A stretch of DNA of 64,000 nt, from the NCBI RefSeq assembly GCF_963667985.1, contig NZ_OY764081.1, positions 1,302,001 through 1,366,000 on the forward strand. The letters run 5' to 3'. The DNA is from an uncultured Methanocorpusculum sp. (GTDB taxonomy: Archaea > Halobacteriota > Methanomicrobia > Methanomicrobiales > Methanocorpusculaceae). A program made the position numbers and the translations under genes. Each line of letters opens with the position of its first letter. The first letter of the stretch is position 1. The notes under the pieces were generated by a model. The model saw only the letters and a list, made by a program, of their open reading frames with translations. It was not told the DNA's origin and did not search any database. Shown here in pieces: positions 1-8,668 of the stretch.

Positions 1-40
1 AAGGCTTTGCCTTGCGACCAAACCGAAGGTTTGCGATTGT
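1..40. repeat. Two chained mini-hairpins
   Basis: The window opens with AAGGC-TTT-GCCTT (1-13) followed by CAAACC-GAA-GGTTTG (19-33). Both have a three-base loop and no T-tract. They belong to the dispersed intergenic hairpin family also seen near 8.47, 10.15, 44.2, 46.56 and 62.07 kb. Function unknown; the rest of 41-254 shows no gene. Confidence 0.6.
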
Positions 41-260
41 ATCGAAGCCGGCACACTGTTCGAAAGCACCCTCTCTGTATATAGTATCGTTATGGTATTG
101 TATTTCGATATTTGGCGGGAGTTTTTCGGCGGTGTGCCAACCTCTACTACCATATTGGATGGGAAACGGGATAAATCCAGTATGATTCGTGGGCGTTTTG
201 CAACAAATTTTCAGAAAAGGCATTTTCGCACGTGACGGTTAGGGGTTAATATGCTTGCAA

Positions 261-854
261 ATGAAACCTATAATTGTGGACATATATATTGACGAATCCG
301 GGACACTTGGCAGATCTCCGGACCCATATTTCATCCTTGCTGCCGTTGTGCCGCCAAATCAAGATGCCGCCGCCAAATGTCTCAAAAAAATTCGTCAAAA
401 CCATCTCAAAAAAGAATACCGGAAGCTCGATGAACTCAAATACAACAACAGTTCCAAGGATATCGTCCGCAGAATCCTAACCTGCATCGTAAACCACGAC
501 ATTTTGTTCTATTACATCGCCCACGAAAAGACATATCCGCAGAGTGACCTCACCAGTCTCTCCTGCACACTTACCGGGGAGCTCATCCAGGGTGTCCTTG
601 CGGATAATCCCGCCCAGCCATGCGTGTATATCGACCGGTATCTCAACGGCCGGCAGGCAGAACAATTCAATCTCGATCTGGCAGCCGTCATCGGTTCCGC
701 CTCCATTTCCCACGTTGATTCGCGGGCAAACCCCGGCATCCAGATAGCCGACTACATCGCGGGAGTACTCAATACCTATCACAACAGACCCGACGATGAA
801 AACGGCGCTGCCTATTATGAAATAATCCGAAGCAATCTTACTAAAATAAAGTGA
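261..854 (+). CDS. DUF3800 domain protein
   Basis: A 197-residue protein with the DUF3800 signature: the N-terminal strand and IDESG motif (residues 10-14), then YFILAAVV, and a C-terminal IQIADYIAGV helix. The family is thought to have an RNase H-like fold and is often found with mobile or defence genes, but its activity is not established. The ATG at 261 is taken as start; a TTG at 255 is in frame and lies nearer the AGGGG at 241, so it is an alternative. The gene stands alone, divergent from the virus-like minus-strand cluster that follows, and is probably part of the same accessory region. The family call is firm; the role is not. Confidence 0.8.
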   Translation: MKPIIVDIYIDESGTLGRSPDPYFILAAVVPPNQDAAAKCLKKIRQNHLKKEYRKLDELKYNNSSKDIVRRILTCIVNHDILFYYIAHEKTYPQSDLTSLSCTLTGELIQGVLADNPAQPCVYIDRYLNGRQAEQFNLDLAAVIGSASISHVDSRANPGIQIADYIAGVLNTYHNRPDDENGAAYYEIIRSNLTKIK

Positions 855-1010
855 ACCCTTCCGTACTTTGTCCCGCGTACTTCAAAGCACCATCATCCGT
901 TTCGGGAAGGACTTACTCACTGAAGAAATAATGGGTCATCTAAGTATATATACTTTAGTTACTGGTAAATTTATAGCAGCAATTTTTCGTAGTCTCTCAA
1001 AAAGAGGGTT

Positions 1011-1214
1011 TTACCCAACTTTTCGCCGCAAAAACTGCGCTTTGCCGCTTTGGATCCCTTCCATACTCAGCCCATGATGCCGGGCCGCCGTGTACACCGA
1101 ATACCTGGAACACCCCACGTCCCGGGAGATCTGGAAAGCACTCCGGCGCTTGAGAATGGCCATCTCCAGATACTCTCTGGACATAAGTTGAGGGTAGTCA
1201 TACCAGTGCCTCAT
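1011..1214 (-). CDS. Small helix-turn-helix protein
   Basis: A 67-residue basic protein whose central part (REYLEMAILKRRSAFQISRDVG and onward) looks like a homeodomain-type helix-turn-helix of the kind found in recombinase and HNH-associated DNA-binding proteins. Its ATG overlaps the stop of the upstream 175-residue gene (ATGA), so it is the last gene of the compact cluster running down from 3283. It may be a small regulator or the DNA-binding part of a larger mobile-element protein. No catalytic motif is visible and no closer family is recognised. Confidence 0.6.
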   Translation of the reverse strand: MRHWYDYPQLMSREYLEMAILKRRSAFQISRDVGCSRYSVYTAARHHGLSMEGIQSGKAQFLRRKVG

Positions 1215-1738
1215 AGGATCTTCTCCCCATCCTCGGCTCTGGCTTTCATTCTCCGGGGAACCACCATCAGGACACCGGTTTGTTTTTCCTCATCGGAAAT
1301 GAACCGTCCCTGCTCTTCGGCAAGGAGTGCTCTGCGGAGCTCTTCTACTCTGATCTGCTCGACCAAAGCGACCCGGGACTCTCCGGCGATCTCGATCGCC
1401 AGCTCATACAGCCGGCGTTCTCCGATCAGCTTCACGGCATTTGAACCGTTCACATACAGAAGACCAGATGCCAGCTGAGGCAGTTCATCCTTCAGTTTCG
1501 AAATATCGACCGTGGCCTGCATCTTCACCGGAACATCCACTTCAAAATCCGGCGAAGTCAGCCCGGAGGCATACAGCTCAGCGGCGATCTCTTTGGATTC
1601 TCCGCCATAGTCCTTAGCAAGCTTCTCCAAAGCTGCCTCCGTTTTCTGCAGATGCCAGGCGCGGGCAAAGGGATCATCCGGCAGCGGAAACGCTGTCTCC
1701 AGTGCATCTCTGACCGAAGCCGAATCAACAGTAATCAT
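1211..1738 (-). CDS. Hypothetical protein of virus-like cluster
   Basis: A 175-residue, acidic, mostly helical protein rich in Glu, Ala and Leu, without signal peptide or membrane segment. The ATG at 1738 is preferred over the upstream ATG at 1816 because GGAGGATC sits just before it and because it then overlaps the preceding zinc-ribbon gene by only 14 bases. The C-terminal half is strongly helical with many charged residues and could form a coiled coil. It is followed with an ATGA overlap by the helix-turn-helix gene. I do not recognise a family; its setting suggests a virus or plasmid accessory gene. Confidence 0.6.
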   Translation of the reverse strand: MITVDSASVRDALETAFPLPDDPFARAWHLQKTEAALEKLAKDYGGESKEIAAELYASGLTSPDFEVDVPVKMQATVDISKLKDELPQLASGLLYVNGSNAVKLIGERRLYELAIEIAGESRVALVEQIRVEELRRALLAEEQGRFISDEEKQTGVLMVVPRRMKARAEDGEKIL

Positions 1739-2003
1739 ACTGATCCTCCATCTGCTCCCCAATCCGTTCATCCAGCTTCTGCCGAACATCACGGTACACA
1801 AAGAAGTTGACGTCATCTTCGGGCGTGTCGATTCTCAGAGTCGGCGATCTGCAGACCCGGCAGGGAACGAACAGTTTTTTCAGATCCTCCAGATCAGAGA
1901 CCCAGACTTCCCTGGTCTCTGAAGACAGGCAGACTGGACACGAGAATTTTATCCGGCGGAAATACTCTGTTCCTCCGCCGTGAACTACTGCAGCTGCGCT
2001 CAT
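1725..2003 (-). CDS. Zinc-ribbon protein
   Basis: A 92-residue protein with two CxxC knuckles (CPVC and CRVC) about 25 residues apart, giving a four-cysteine zinc-ribbon pattern, followed by an acidic C-terminus. The ATG at 2003 is supported by AAGGAGAT a few bases upstream. If the upstream HNH frame were intact, its TGA would overlap this ATG (ATGA), which shows that the two genes were built as a coupled pair. No catalytic residues are seen. Likely a nucleic-acid-binding or structural accessory protein of the mobile cluster. Confidence 0.65.
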   Translation of the reverse strand: MSAAAVVHGGGTEYFRRIKFSCPVCLSSETREVWVSDLEDLKKLFVPCRVCRSPTLRIDTPEDDVNFFVYRDVRQKLDERIGEQMEDQYDYC

Positions 2004-2542
2004 GGGATCTCCTTGTAGCACGTTCGGTCAACGATCCGGCGAATCGTCGATTCCGCAACGCCAAGTTCCCGGGCGATCTTTCGCCGTTACTCGCCGGCTG
2101 CACATCGTTTTCGGATCAGGATCACCTCTTCGGCGGTGAACTTGCGGGATGACTGGATCCGGTTCTCTTCGCCCGGGATAAGGCGGAGGTTTTCGAGACG
2201 GCAATCGTGGATATCGTGATTGATGTGGTCCACTTCGAGGTTGAGATCGGACGGGAGATGCGAAAGGTCACAGTGCCCGGCAAGGTAGATGATCCTGTGC
2301 TTAAAGAGGGTGACAGTGAATCCGTTATAATGCACATAGAGCCGTTCGTATTTGTCCCGACATTGGGAAAATGTGAGAGGGATCCCGGTGATACGGTTGT
2401 AGACCTCGCCGTTTTCCGTATCGATCCGCCAGTCGCCCGACTCGATTTTCAGGACGGCTACGTAATCGGCAAGACGAACGCCCCGCCTTTTGGGATTCCG
2501 GGGCGGCGTTTTGGATCGGGGAGAAGTGCATGCTCCTGTCAT
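2000..2542 (-). pseudogene. HNH endonuclease, interrupted by in-frame TAA
   Basis: The first 151 residues encode an HNH_3-type homing or viral endonuclease: DHINHDIHDCRLENLR (about residues 105-120) holds the catalytic His and metal-binding Asn/His pattern. A TAA at 2087-2089 ends the protein, but the same frame continues for 28 codons that encode a clear helix-turn-helix (RKIARELGVAESTIRRIV) and then stops at 2000, overlapping the next start as ATGA. A single C-to-T change (CAA to TAA) would explain the stop. GGAAGGTGA precedes the ATG at 2542. The nuclease domain may still be made, without the C-terminal DNA-binding helices. Confidence 0.75.
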
Positions 2543-2563
2543 GGTTCACCTTCCAGATAGCTT

Positions 2564-2653
2564 TCACAGCTGAAACTGTCGGGCGTTTGTGCAGCGGCCA
2601 AGGCCCGGCCGGCGTTTGAAGTGCCAGTGGAGACAGGAGCTACAGAGAGGCAT
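2564..2653 (-). CDS. 29-residue Cys-rich micro-protein
   Basis: A very short frame with Cys4-x2-Cys7-x2-Trp and a later G-x-Cys, the arrangement seen in many tiny phage and archaeal-virus zinc-knuckle proteins. A strong GGAGG lies 8 bases before its ATG, and it overlaps the end of the 47-residue gene upstream, in keeping with the tight packing of this cluster. Confidence is limited by its size; conservation in relatives would decide it. Confidence 0.45.
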   Translation of the reverse strand: MPLCSSCLHWHFKRRPGLGRCTNARQFQL

Positions 2654-2783
2654 GGGTGTCGCCTCCGGGTGTCCCCTGAAATCCAGCGGATGCTTTTTCA
2701 TCTAATACTGCTAATTGTGTATTGCCTGTTCCGAAATACTGTTTCGACACGGGTTTAGGGCAGGCATCTTTTTCTTTGGTCAT
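2640..2783 (-). CDS. Hypothetical 47-residue protein
   Basis: A small hydrophilic protein beginning MTKEKDACPKPVSKQYFG. The ATG at 2783 has an excellent AAAGGAG at the right distance and lies one base after the stop of the 115-residue gene upstream, so it is translationally coupled. Upstream in-frame starts exist but would overlap that gene in another frame. No known domain; part of the virus-like minus-strand cluster. Confidence 0.5.
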   Translation of the reverse strand: MTKEKDACPKPVSKQYFGTGNTQLAVLDEKASAGFQGTPGGDTHASL

Positions 2784-2784
2784 G

Positions 2785-3132
2785 TTAGACTCCTTTGATT
2801 TTTGCAAATTTTGGATGGTTTTTCTTGAACTGTGCGATGACATCTGTGTAGATGTCCGGGTGTTTGCTGAATAGGTCGGCCGAGCGGTTCAGTATCGCGG
2901 TTTCGGCGCTTTGCCGGTCGGAAAAGAGCGAGAGGAACTGCCGTTCGTTTTCGATGTCGCCAAAGTATGTGTGATAAACTTCGTCGATTGGAACAGGCCC
3001 TTCGCGTGCGCCGCCGACAGCGTTTTCCATGAATCCGACGATCATGCCGGATCCGCCTTTGCCGAACTGTTCTTTATACTGGTAAAGGACAGCGGCTTTT
3101 GCTTCGGGGACGTAGACTTTGTAGTCAGGCAT
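2785..3132 (-). CDS. Hypothetical protein of virus-like cluster
   Basis: A 115-residue soluble protein beginning MPDYKVYVPEAKAAVLYQYK and ending in a Lys-rich helix. It contains a predicted mixed alpha/beta core and no recognisable motif. Its start follows the stop of the 49-residue gene by one base (TGA-G-ATG), with GGAG about 15 bases upstream inside that gene. It is followed at once by the 47-residue gene. No family recognised; the coupling on both sides makes the frame credible. Confidence 0.55.
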   Translation of the reverse strand: MPDYKVYVPEAKAAVLYQYKEQFGKGGSGMIVGFMENAVGGAREGPVPIDEVYHTYFGDIENERQFLSLFSDRQSAETAILNRSADLFSKHPDIYTDVIAQFKKNHPKFAKIKGV

Positions 3133-3133
3133 C

Positions 3134-3283
3134 TCATGAAATGTCTCCTTTCAGGTGTTTTCTGATAAGCCCGAGTATGACCCTGGATGTATGAGGGTTC
3201 GGATATCTGCGGGCGAATTGTTCGAACGTTTTTTTGTCGGCGTCGCCGATGAAGAGCGTGAATGTATCGCCTATGGGTTTCAC
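3134..3283 (-). CDS. Hypothetical 49-residue protein, first gene of cluster
   Basis: A GTG-started frame with AAGGA directly upstream, encoding a small protein (start KPIGDTFTLFIGDADKKTFE) that ends one base before the next ATG. An in-frame stop lies about 22 codons upstream and there is no ATG in between, so GTG is the only reasonable start. It resembles the C-terminal ends of small AbrB/VapB- or ribbon-helix-helix-sized accessory proteins but no match can be claimed. It heads the minus-strand run 3283-1011. Confidence 0.5.
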   Translation of the reverse strand: MKPIGDTFTLFIGDADKKTFEQFARRYPNPHTSRVILGLIRKHLKGDIS

Positions 3284-3818
3284 TTCCTTGATTTTTTTTG
3301 TGAGAGAAGAATGGGGTGTTTCCCGCCCTGTCTTTCACATAATATTGTTGGATTTTTACCAATATTAGTGTTTGTTTTTTGCAATAATGAGTGAAAATAT
3401 CCACAAAAATAGTTGTAACTAATGATTAAAAAACGGATGTTCGCGAAACGCGTGTGAGCGGGGATGAGGGGGAAAACATACTGGTTTTCAAATCCAACTG
3501 TCTCTTTTTTAAGGTGACGGTGTTTCTTGTAATGATCACTCGATTGGACCGGCAGCCGGAGGGGCCCAGATCCTCCGAAGCGGTCGGTTTGTTTTGGCAG
3601 ATTGTCCAGACAGGGGTGTGCTGAAACAGAATAAGGGGTGTTTAGGTCTGCCAAATTACACATCAACGTGAGATGATATAAACCCCCAACCGCGCGGTGC
3701 GATAATGCCCCGGGAGGGAGGGAAAATGGGGTGGTCAGTGAGTGAGGAGGGGAGAAAAGGGTGCAAAAAAATGCGGGTGATCTCTCATTCACTGCACTGA
3801 ATGGAGGAAAAAAAAGGT
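3284..3818. other. Non-coding stretch between virus-like cluster and surface locus
   Basis: No convincing gene is seen. It contains A/T-rich sequence, a GATATAAA-like box near 3675, a 33-base element at 3727-3759 that recurs in the same orientation at 8620-8652, and an inverted repeat at 3786-3803. The A-run at 3808-3815 is a T-run on the minus strand just after the surface gene stop and may end its transcript. Confidence 0.5.
3727..3759 (+). repeat. Direct repeat, left copy flanking surface locus
   Basis: A G-rich 33-base element (TGGGGTGGTCAGTGAGTGAG then GAGGGGAGAAAAG) that matches 8620-8652 at roughly 29 of 33 positions in the same orientation. The pair brackets the two broken surface-protein genes. 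Confidence 0.55.
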
Positions 3819-4930
3819 TTAGAGATAATCCCGGTTATTCCGTCTTTTTACGATCCAAACTACGCCGATGATAATAATGACAGCTGAGAGTATCCCGATC
3901 ACGACAAAGAGAATAGTAACAAGTCCGTTATCCGTTCCCCCCGTCTCTGCATCTGGCTGACCGGCCGCGTTCTCACTCCCGCCGGGCTGATTGGTGGAAA
4001 CGGTCGTTGGAACATTTGTTTGTACGGCAACAGACGTCTGGACCGGTGTCACAGTGACAACGGCCGAAGGGGTGGGAACTCCGGTAACAGAGCTCGAAAC
4101 CGAACCGCCGGGCGAAAAAGGCGCTGTCGATCCCGCAGGACTTGAAGCGATCATATATGCTGAAAAGCTGCTCAGCCAGGCATCATAGGTCACGGATCCG
4201 TCAGGATTCTCTGAGTGGATATAGGTCGGAACCGTTTCCCAGATATTTGTGCCTTCGTTATGATGGAACACAACGATTTTGTCTTTTGCAGCGTTAAGGC
4301 CGGCAAGATCGGCAGCGGTCAGTGTGAAGGTAATGATGATCGTGTAGGGACCGGCAGGGGGATTGACCGGCGTTATATCTACAAGGGTGAATACGGTCGA
4401 GCCTGTCGGGACCGGGGGAGGGTTGCCTGCTCAGCCGACGGAACGTCAGTTATCGGAAGGAGAAATCCAACAGGTACAGAGTTGTTGGTGACGATGACTG
4501 AAGACTGGCTTGCGGGGTGATTTCCCGAGCTTGTGTCCAGAGGAGGGACACCGATCCCGAATGTCAATGCAAGTTCTGCAGAACTGCCTGCTGAGAATGA
4601 TATGGTTTGGGTTGCGGGGGTGCTGCCGATCCAAAAGGTGACAGTTTTTCCTTCGGCCGAGGAGCCGGGAGGGGAGATGATGAATTTGTTGCCGAAGGTC
4701 CCGGGTTCTCCGATCATCCCGGGAGAGGATAGGGTGTAGGTATAGGTGTTTCCGTCGAGCTCTGCAGTGATCACCGTTCCTGCAGGGATTTCGACCCCGT
4801 TTTCAGTGACGGCCGTTCCGTAATACTGGGCCGGAAGAAGGGGAGCGGAGGAGGTTTCCGCTCCGGCTATACCGACACAGAGGACGGTAAGGAGGAGGAG
4901 AGTGATGAGCAGTTTTTTCATGGTCATCAC
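3819..4930 (-). pseudogene. Membrane-anchored surface protein, frameshifted
   Basis: The start (MTMKKLLITLLLLTVLCVGI) is a signal peptide. A beta-rich ectodomain follows, and a module with FHHNEG...YDAWLSSFSAYMIAS that resembles the PGF-pre-PGF-type domain of methanogen surface proteins. Next come a Thr/Ser/Pro-rich linker and a C-terminal membrane helix before KRRNNRDYL, as in cell-wall-anchored archaeal proteins. The frame breaks at a C5 tract (4414-4418 on the plus strand): one more C restores a single frame of about 370 residues. Everything on both sides is intact, so this is a recent lesion, a length-variable tract or a sequencing error. The ATG overlaps the stop of the larger surface gene upstream, so the two form an operon. 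Confidence 0.75.
4414..4418 (-). other. C5 tract at frameshift of surface gene 2
   Basis: Reading the gene strand, CTC-CCC-CGG leads to a stop about 14 codons on; with six C residues the frame continues as Pro-Pro-Val-Pro-Thr-Gly-Ser-Thr into the downstream half. This is the only lesion seen in the gene. Confidence 0.7.
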
Positions 4931-7900
4931 GCCGTGAGTCCTGTCATCGTGTTTTGTGCATCGAGATACACCCAGTATCCGTTTCCGAGCGTCATGAGAC
5001 GGTCGGGACTATTGGCATCCGATCCGCCATTGATGATCGCGGCGTCGTATCTTCCATCTGCAAGGTTCCAGGGTATGATGGTCCGCCAGCTTGTTCCGGC
5101 AAGGGCAGATTTTGCGGAGGCTGGTTCAGCGGAGGAAAGTCCTATCGCGTTCCATCCGGGATACAGCGTTTTCGTAGATGGGGGAGCCGGGTCTGAAGGA
5201 TAGGTGAGGGCAATGGTTGTTTGGTTTGCCGCGTAGATCCAGTAGCCGTTTAAGGGCTGGATGATCTCGTTTTCATTCTGGATCAGGACCCAGGTCTGTG
5301 TCTGGGCGTTGTAGGCAAGGATGTTTGTGCTGTTAGTTTCCACACTGCCGAACAGCGATCCGGCAGTGTTATTGGAGGCGTTCAGCGTTTTGGGAACGGA
5401 GATGAAGTTCCAGCCATGAGTGAGAGAAAGGGATGATGAGTTTACTTGCGGTAATTCTGCAGAAATCACTTTGAAGATTTGGGTGCATCGCAAATATGCA
5501 GCGTTTGCGGAAATTGTGTATGTATCAATGTCTAATACAGAAGTATCAAAAGAGATATTCCAGGTGTTCACACCATTTTCACCTGCAACGACGGTTGTAG
5601 ATGGGGTGGGGTAGGGTAGGGAGAATAGGTCATGTTGTTCTTATCAACTACGGGGGATGTAATTGAACTTACTTCAACTGTAACAATGGTTCCTGGTTGG
5701 AAGTTAGTAGTTCCAGAAATATTAAGGGGTTGACCTCGCACAACATCGGAAACAGAGTTCATAGAAATCATTTGCTGAGTAACTATTACCCTGATATTCG
5801 CGTATTCGTCATCTATATTTTGACTGTCAAGCGCACAACACAATGCTTCCGCAGCGTTTGCACTCTGGCGTGTTTGAGTATCAAAAAGAAGAAAAGCGTC
5901 CTCCGAGGTGTAGTCCCCATTTACATTCATATTGATATAAGATCCCCAGTTGTCTGCTGCTACCGGACCAACATTGAACACGCTGTCTGCGCCGGGATGT
6001 TGAATAACAGCAAAATACTGACCGGTCGAGATGGTTTCAGTGTTGAAATATGCCCAATAGGATCCGTCATCATCAACAGAGATCATATCTGTCCTAAAAT
6101 AATTCGTTCCAAAAATGTAATAGAGGAGTTGTGTGGTTCCAGTTGCATTGCCGGTGATGAGCTGCGATGTCCCGCTGGTTATGATGAGAGAGGTCTCATC
6201 CACGGTCAAACATACATCTTTTGTCCAGGCAGCGTAGAGATAATCAGTGATCATGGCTGGATCCGGGGGGGTGTATCTCCGGCAACGGCAAAGATAGTGT
6301 ACGTTCCAAGGTCATGAGTTTCAGGAAAGGCAAAACTCGTAGTCCAAACTTTATCGGTAGAAACGGATATAGGCAGATTGGAAAGCAATTGTCTGGTGCC
6401 ATTTGGATATTCAAAAAAGAGATGAACATAGCTTGAATTAGTATTCACTCCGGATAGCGTAAGGGTATCACCATACAGAAATGAGTGAGACCAATAGCTA
6501 GTTGTAATGGAAATAAAACTTCCTTCTGTAGGATCAACTACCAGAGGTATTCGGAGATATTGGTCATCAATGTTTTGTGTATCAATGCCCATGCACAATA
6601 CATCAGCAGCATTCCGACCTGTCCGAACCCCGGTGTTGTACAAAATTGTATTTGACGGTTCATCATTGACTTCATCCATTATTTTTATATCATACGATCC
6701 ACTTTCAGGCACATACTCAGGATACACGTTGAATACAGCATCCTCTCCCGGATGCTGAAGAACCAGAGTATACTGACCAGCATCATGACTGAGTTTGTTA
6801 ATATCCATTCTATATGAGCCATCTGAGTTGATATTTGCAAATCCTGTCTCAAAATAATTTATTCCAAACAGATAATACTGAATTTGCGACGTTCCCGTTG
6901 TATTTCCGGTAATAGTTATATTTTCCAGATTTGGGACATCAATAAGTTCATTCATTGTCAAACAAACATCCATTGTCCAGGTGGCATAGAGATGATCAGT
7001 GATTGTGGCTGGATCTGGGGGAATTGCATCTCCGGCAACGGCATAGAACGTCTATGTTCCCAGCTCCGGCATTTTTGCATAGGTGAATGATGAACACGTC
7101 CATATCCATGTTTTATCAGAAACAGCAATGGGAGAAATTGATAATTGCTCTCTGTTTCCTTTTGGGGAGTCCATATAGATATGCACATAATCTGAGTTGG
7201 TATTTAATCCGGAAAGTGTGAGAATATCACCATTGGTGTATGAGCTAGAATGAGTTCCCTTGATAATAGAGAGAAGATTTCCTTGCGTTGAATCAACGAT
7301 AAATGAGACACACACATAACTCTCATCAATGTTTTGTGTGTCAAGTGCCTGACACAATGCTTCTGCAGCGTTTGCGCTCTGACGATCATTTGTATTGAAC
7401 AGAATCATAGAGCTGTCCGAGGCGTAGTCACCTTGAGCATTCATTTTGATATCATATCCGCCGTTTTCTGCAGCGACCGGGCCAATATTAAATAATCTGT
7501 CATACATCGGATGTTGAACAACAACGAAATACTGACCATTCGCGAGATTTGTTGTATCTATGTTTAAAACGTAAGATGTACCGGTGACAGATGCCATGTT
7601 CGTAGAGAAGTAATTTTCACCAAATATGTAGTAAAGAATGCCGTTGTTTTCTTTTGGCAATTCTGCAACTCCGGTTATCGTCAGTATATCACCTTGAGTA
7701 ACAGTGTCTGAATCTGCAGTTGCGGAAAGGGAGGGCCGTTTCATAGAAACAGCCACAGAAGCATATGCACAATCACTCTTAAATGTCGTGACGTCTCCAA
7801 AAATATCAACATCAGAAGCTGCGTAGAATGTGTAGGTTCCGGGGTCTAATGAGCGATAAACTGTCGAATCAAATGTAGTTGTCCAGGTGTCATCAGCATT

Positions 7901-8128
7901 AACTGTTGCATTGGTAAGGTAGGTCTGGGGGACATTTGCACCTTTGATAAAGAGAGAGACATTACCCGAGATTGTGTTTGCACCGGAAAATACCACCTCT
8001 TCCCCGAGATAATACGAATTTCTGTCAGTTCCAACAGTAATTATAGGTGAGGCATACACACCCCCTACAAAAAAGATCATGATCAGAAAAAGAACAAGCG
8101 AAGAGATTACGAGTTTTGTTACATTCAT
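4927..8128 (-). pseudogene. Large secreted repeat surface protein, broken at three sites
   Basis: From ATG 8128 the protein has a signal peptide (NVTKLVISSLVLFLIMIFFV) and then three tandem repeats of about 200 residues. Each repeat has LYYIFGxNYF, QYFxVVQHP, RQSANAAEALCxALDTQNID and a closing LGTYTxxAVAGD. The end is a GWNxISVP...GYWIY module repeated twice, typical of methanogen S-layer-like proteins. There are three lesions. A TAG (7052-7054) replaces the Tyr of LGTYT. A C7 tract (6265-6271) shifts frame in Pro-Pro-Asp-Pro. A C-rich micro-repeat (about 5601-5622) carries five extra bases or lacks one. Corrected, it would be about 1065 residues. No other damage is seen. Confidence 0.75.
6265..6271 (-). 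other. C7 tract at frameshift of surface gene 1
   Basis: On the gene strand GAT-ACA-CCC-CCC-CGG leads to TGA; five or eight C residues would join the repeats through Thr-Pro-Pro-Asp-Pro, the sequence found at the equivalent point of the previous repeat. Confidence 0.7.
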
Positions 8129-8469
8129 GATACCACACACGATTACATTGAACCTCTTTAGGGCGTAAGCTTCGATTAACCTTTTGCCGGCGGCGGGAGG
8201 GACGGGAAATTTTGTGCGGATATGGTGTCTATAATGAATGGAAAATTCAGCTCCCAATCAGATAGGTATCAAAATACTAAATAGGACTTATCCGGTGTGA
8301 CCTCAACCGAAAAGACAACAAATGAAGTTCTTTGAGATGTACTTTGATTTCGTTCACGACCTTAGTGTAGACACAAGAGAAAAAACCAACCGCAAATCGG
8401 CGCGAATCCGCCCTTCGGGCGAAGCGAATCGGATTTGCTGATCCTCACTCTCGCTCGTTGGGCCTAGTC

Positions 8470-8513
8470 GCAAGTCTATCGACTTGCTTGGCTAATGGCG
8501 AGCCTATCGGCTC
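8470..8513. repeat. Paired mini-hairpins with TATC loops
   Basis: Two consecutive perfect stems of 7 and 5 bp share the same TATC loop. They belong to the dispersed family with variable, self-complementary arms. No T-tract follows, so a simple terminator role is not supported. Confidence 0.6.
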
Positions 8514-8619
8514 ACCCCGCTCGACCCAACGGCTCGTCCCTTCATCGGGAACGTTCGGGCAAATCCTGTCGGCGCCTCGGCGCCTCCCGTAAGGATAAAT
8601 GGAATTTTTTGGTTATATT

Positions 8620-8652
8620 TGGGGTGCTCAGTGAATGAGGAGGGGTGAAAAA
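8620..8652 (+). repeat. Direct repeat, right copy flanking surface locus
   Basis: Matches 3727-3759 in the same orientation, with about four differences. It lies between the surface operon and the 3' end of the ATPase gene. Confidence 0.55.
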
Positions 8653-8668
8653 TTGAAGAAAATCAGCC

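Larger units (their letters stand above)
8129..8668. other. Gene-free stretch with hairpin modules
   Basis: No gene is supported. It holds chained hairpins CGCCC-TT-CGGGCG (8409-8421), GCAAGTC-TATC-GACTTGC (8470-8487) and GAGCC-TATC-GGCTC (8500-8513), a fragment of the ACCGCAAATCGGCGCGAATCC-type dispersed repeat near 8390, and the right copy of the 33-base direct repeat (8620-8652). Confidence 0.6.

Noticed and set aside
3280-3792. 170-residue minus-strand frame before the virus-like cluster
   Set aside because: Low-complexity Pro/Ser/Phe-rich composition, no ribosome-binding site, and it overlaps the short coupled gene at 3134-3283 in a different frame.
7052-7054. TAG read as pyrrolysine
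   Set aside because: Sister repeats have Tyr at this position, other frame lesions occur in the same gene, and no pyl genes are seen.
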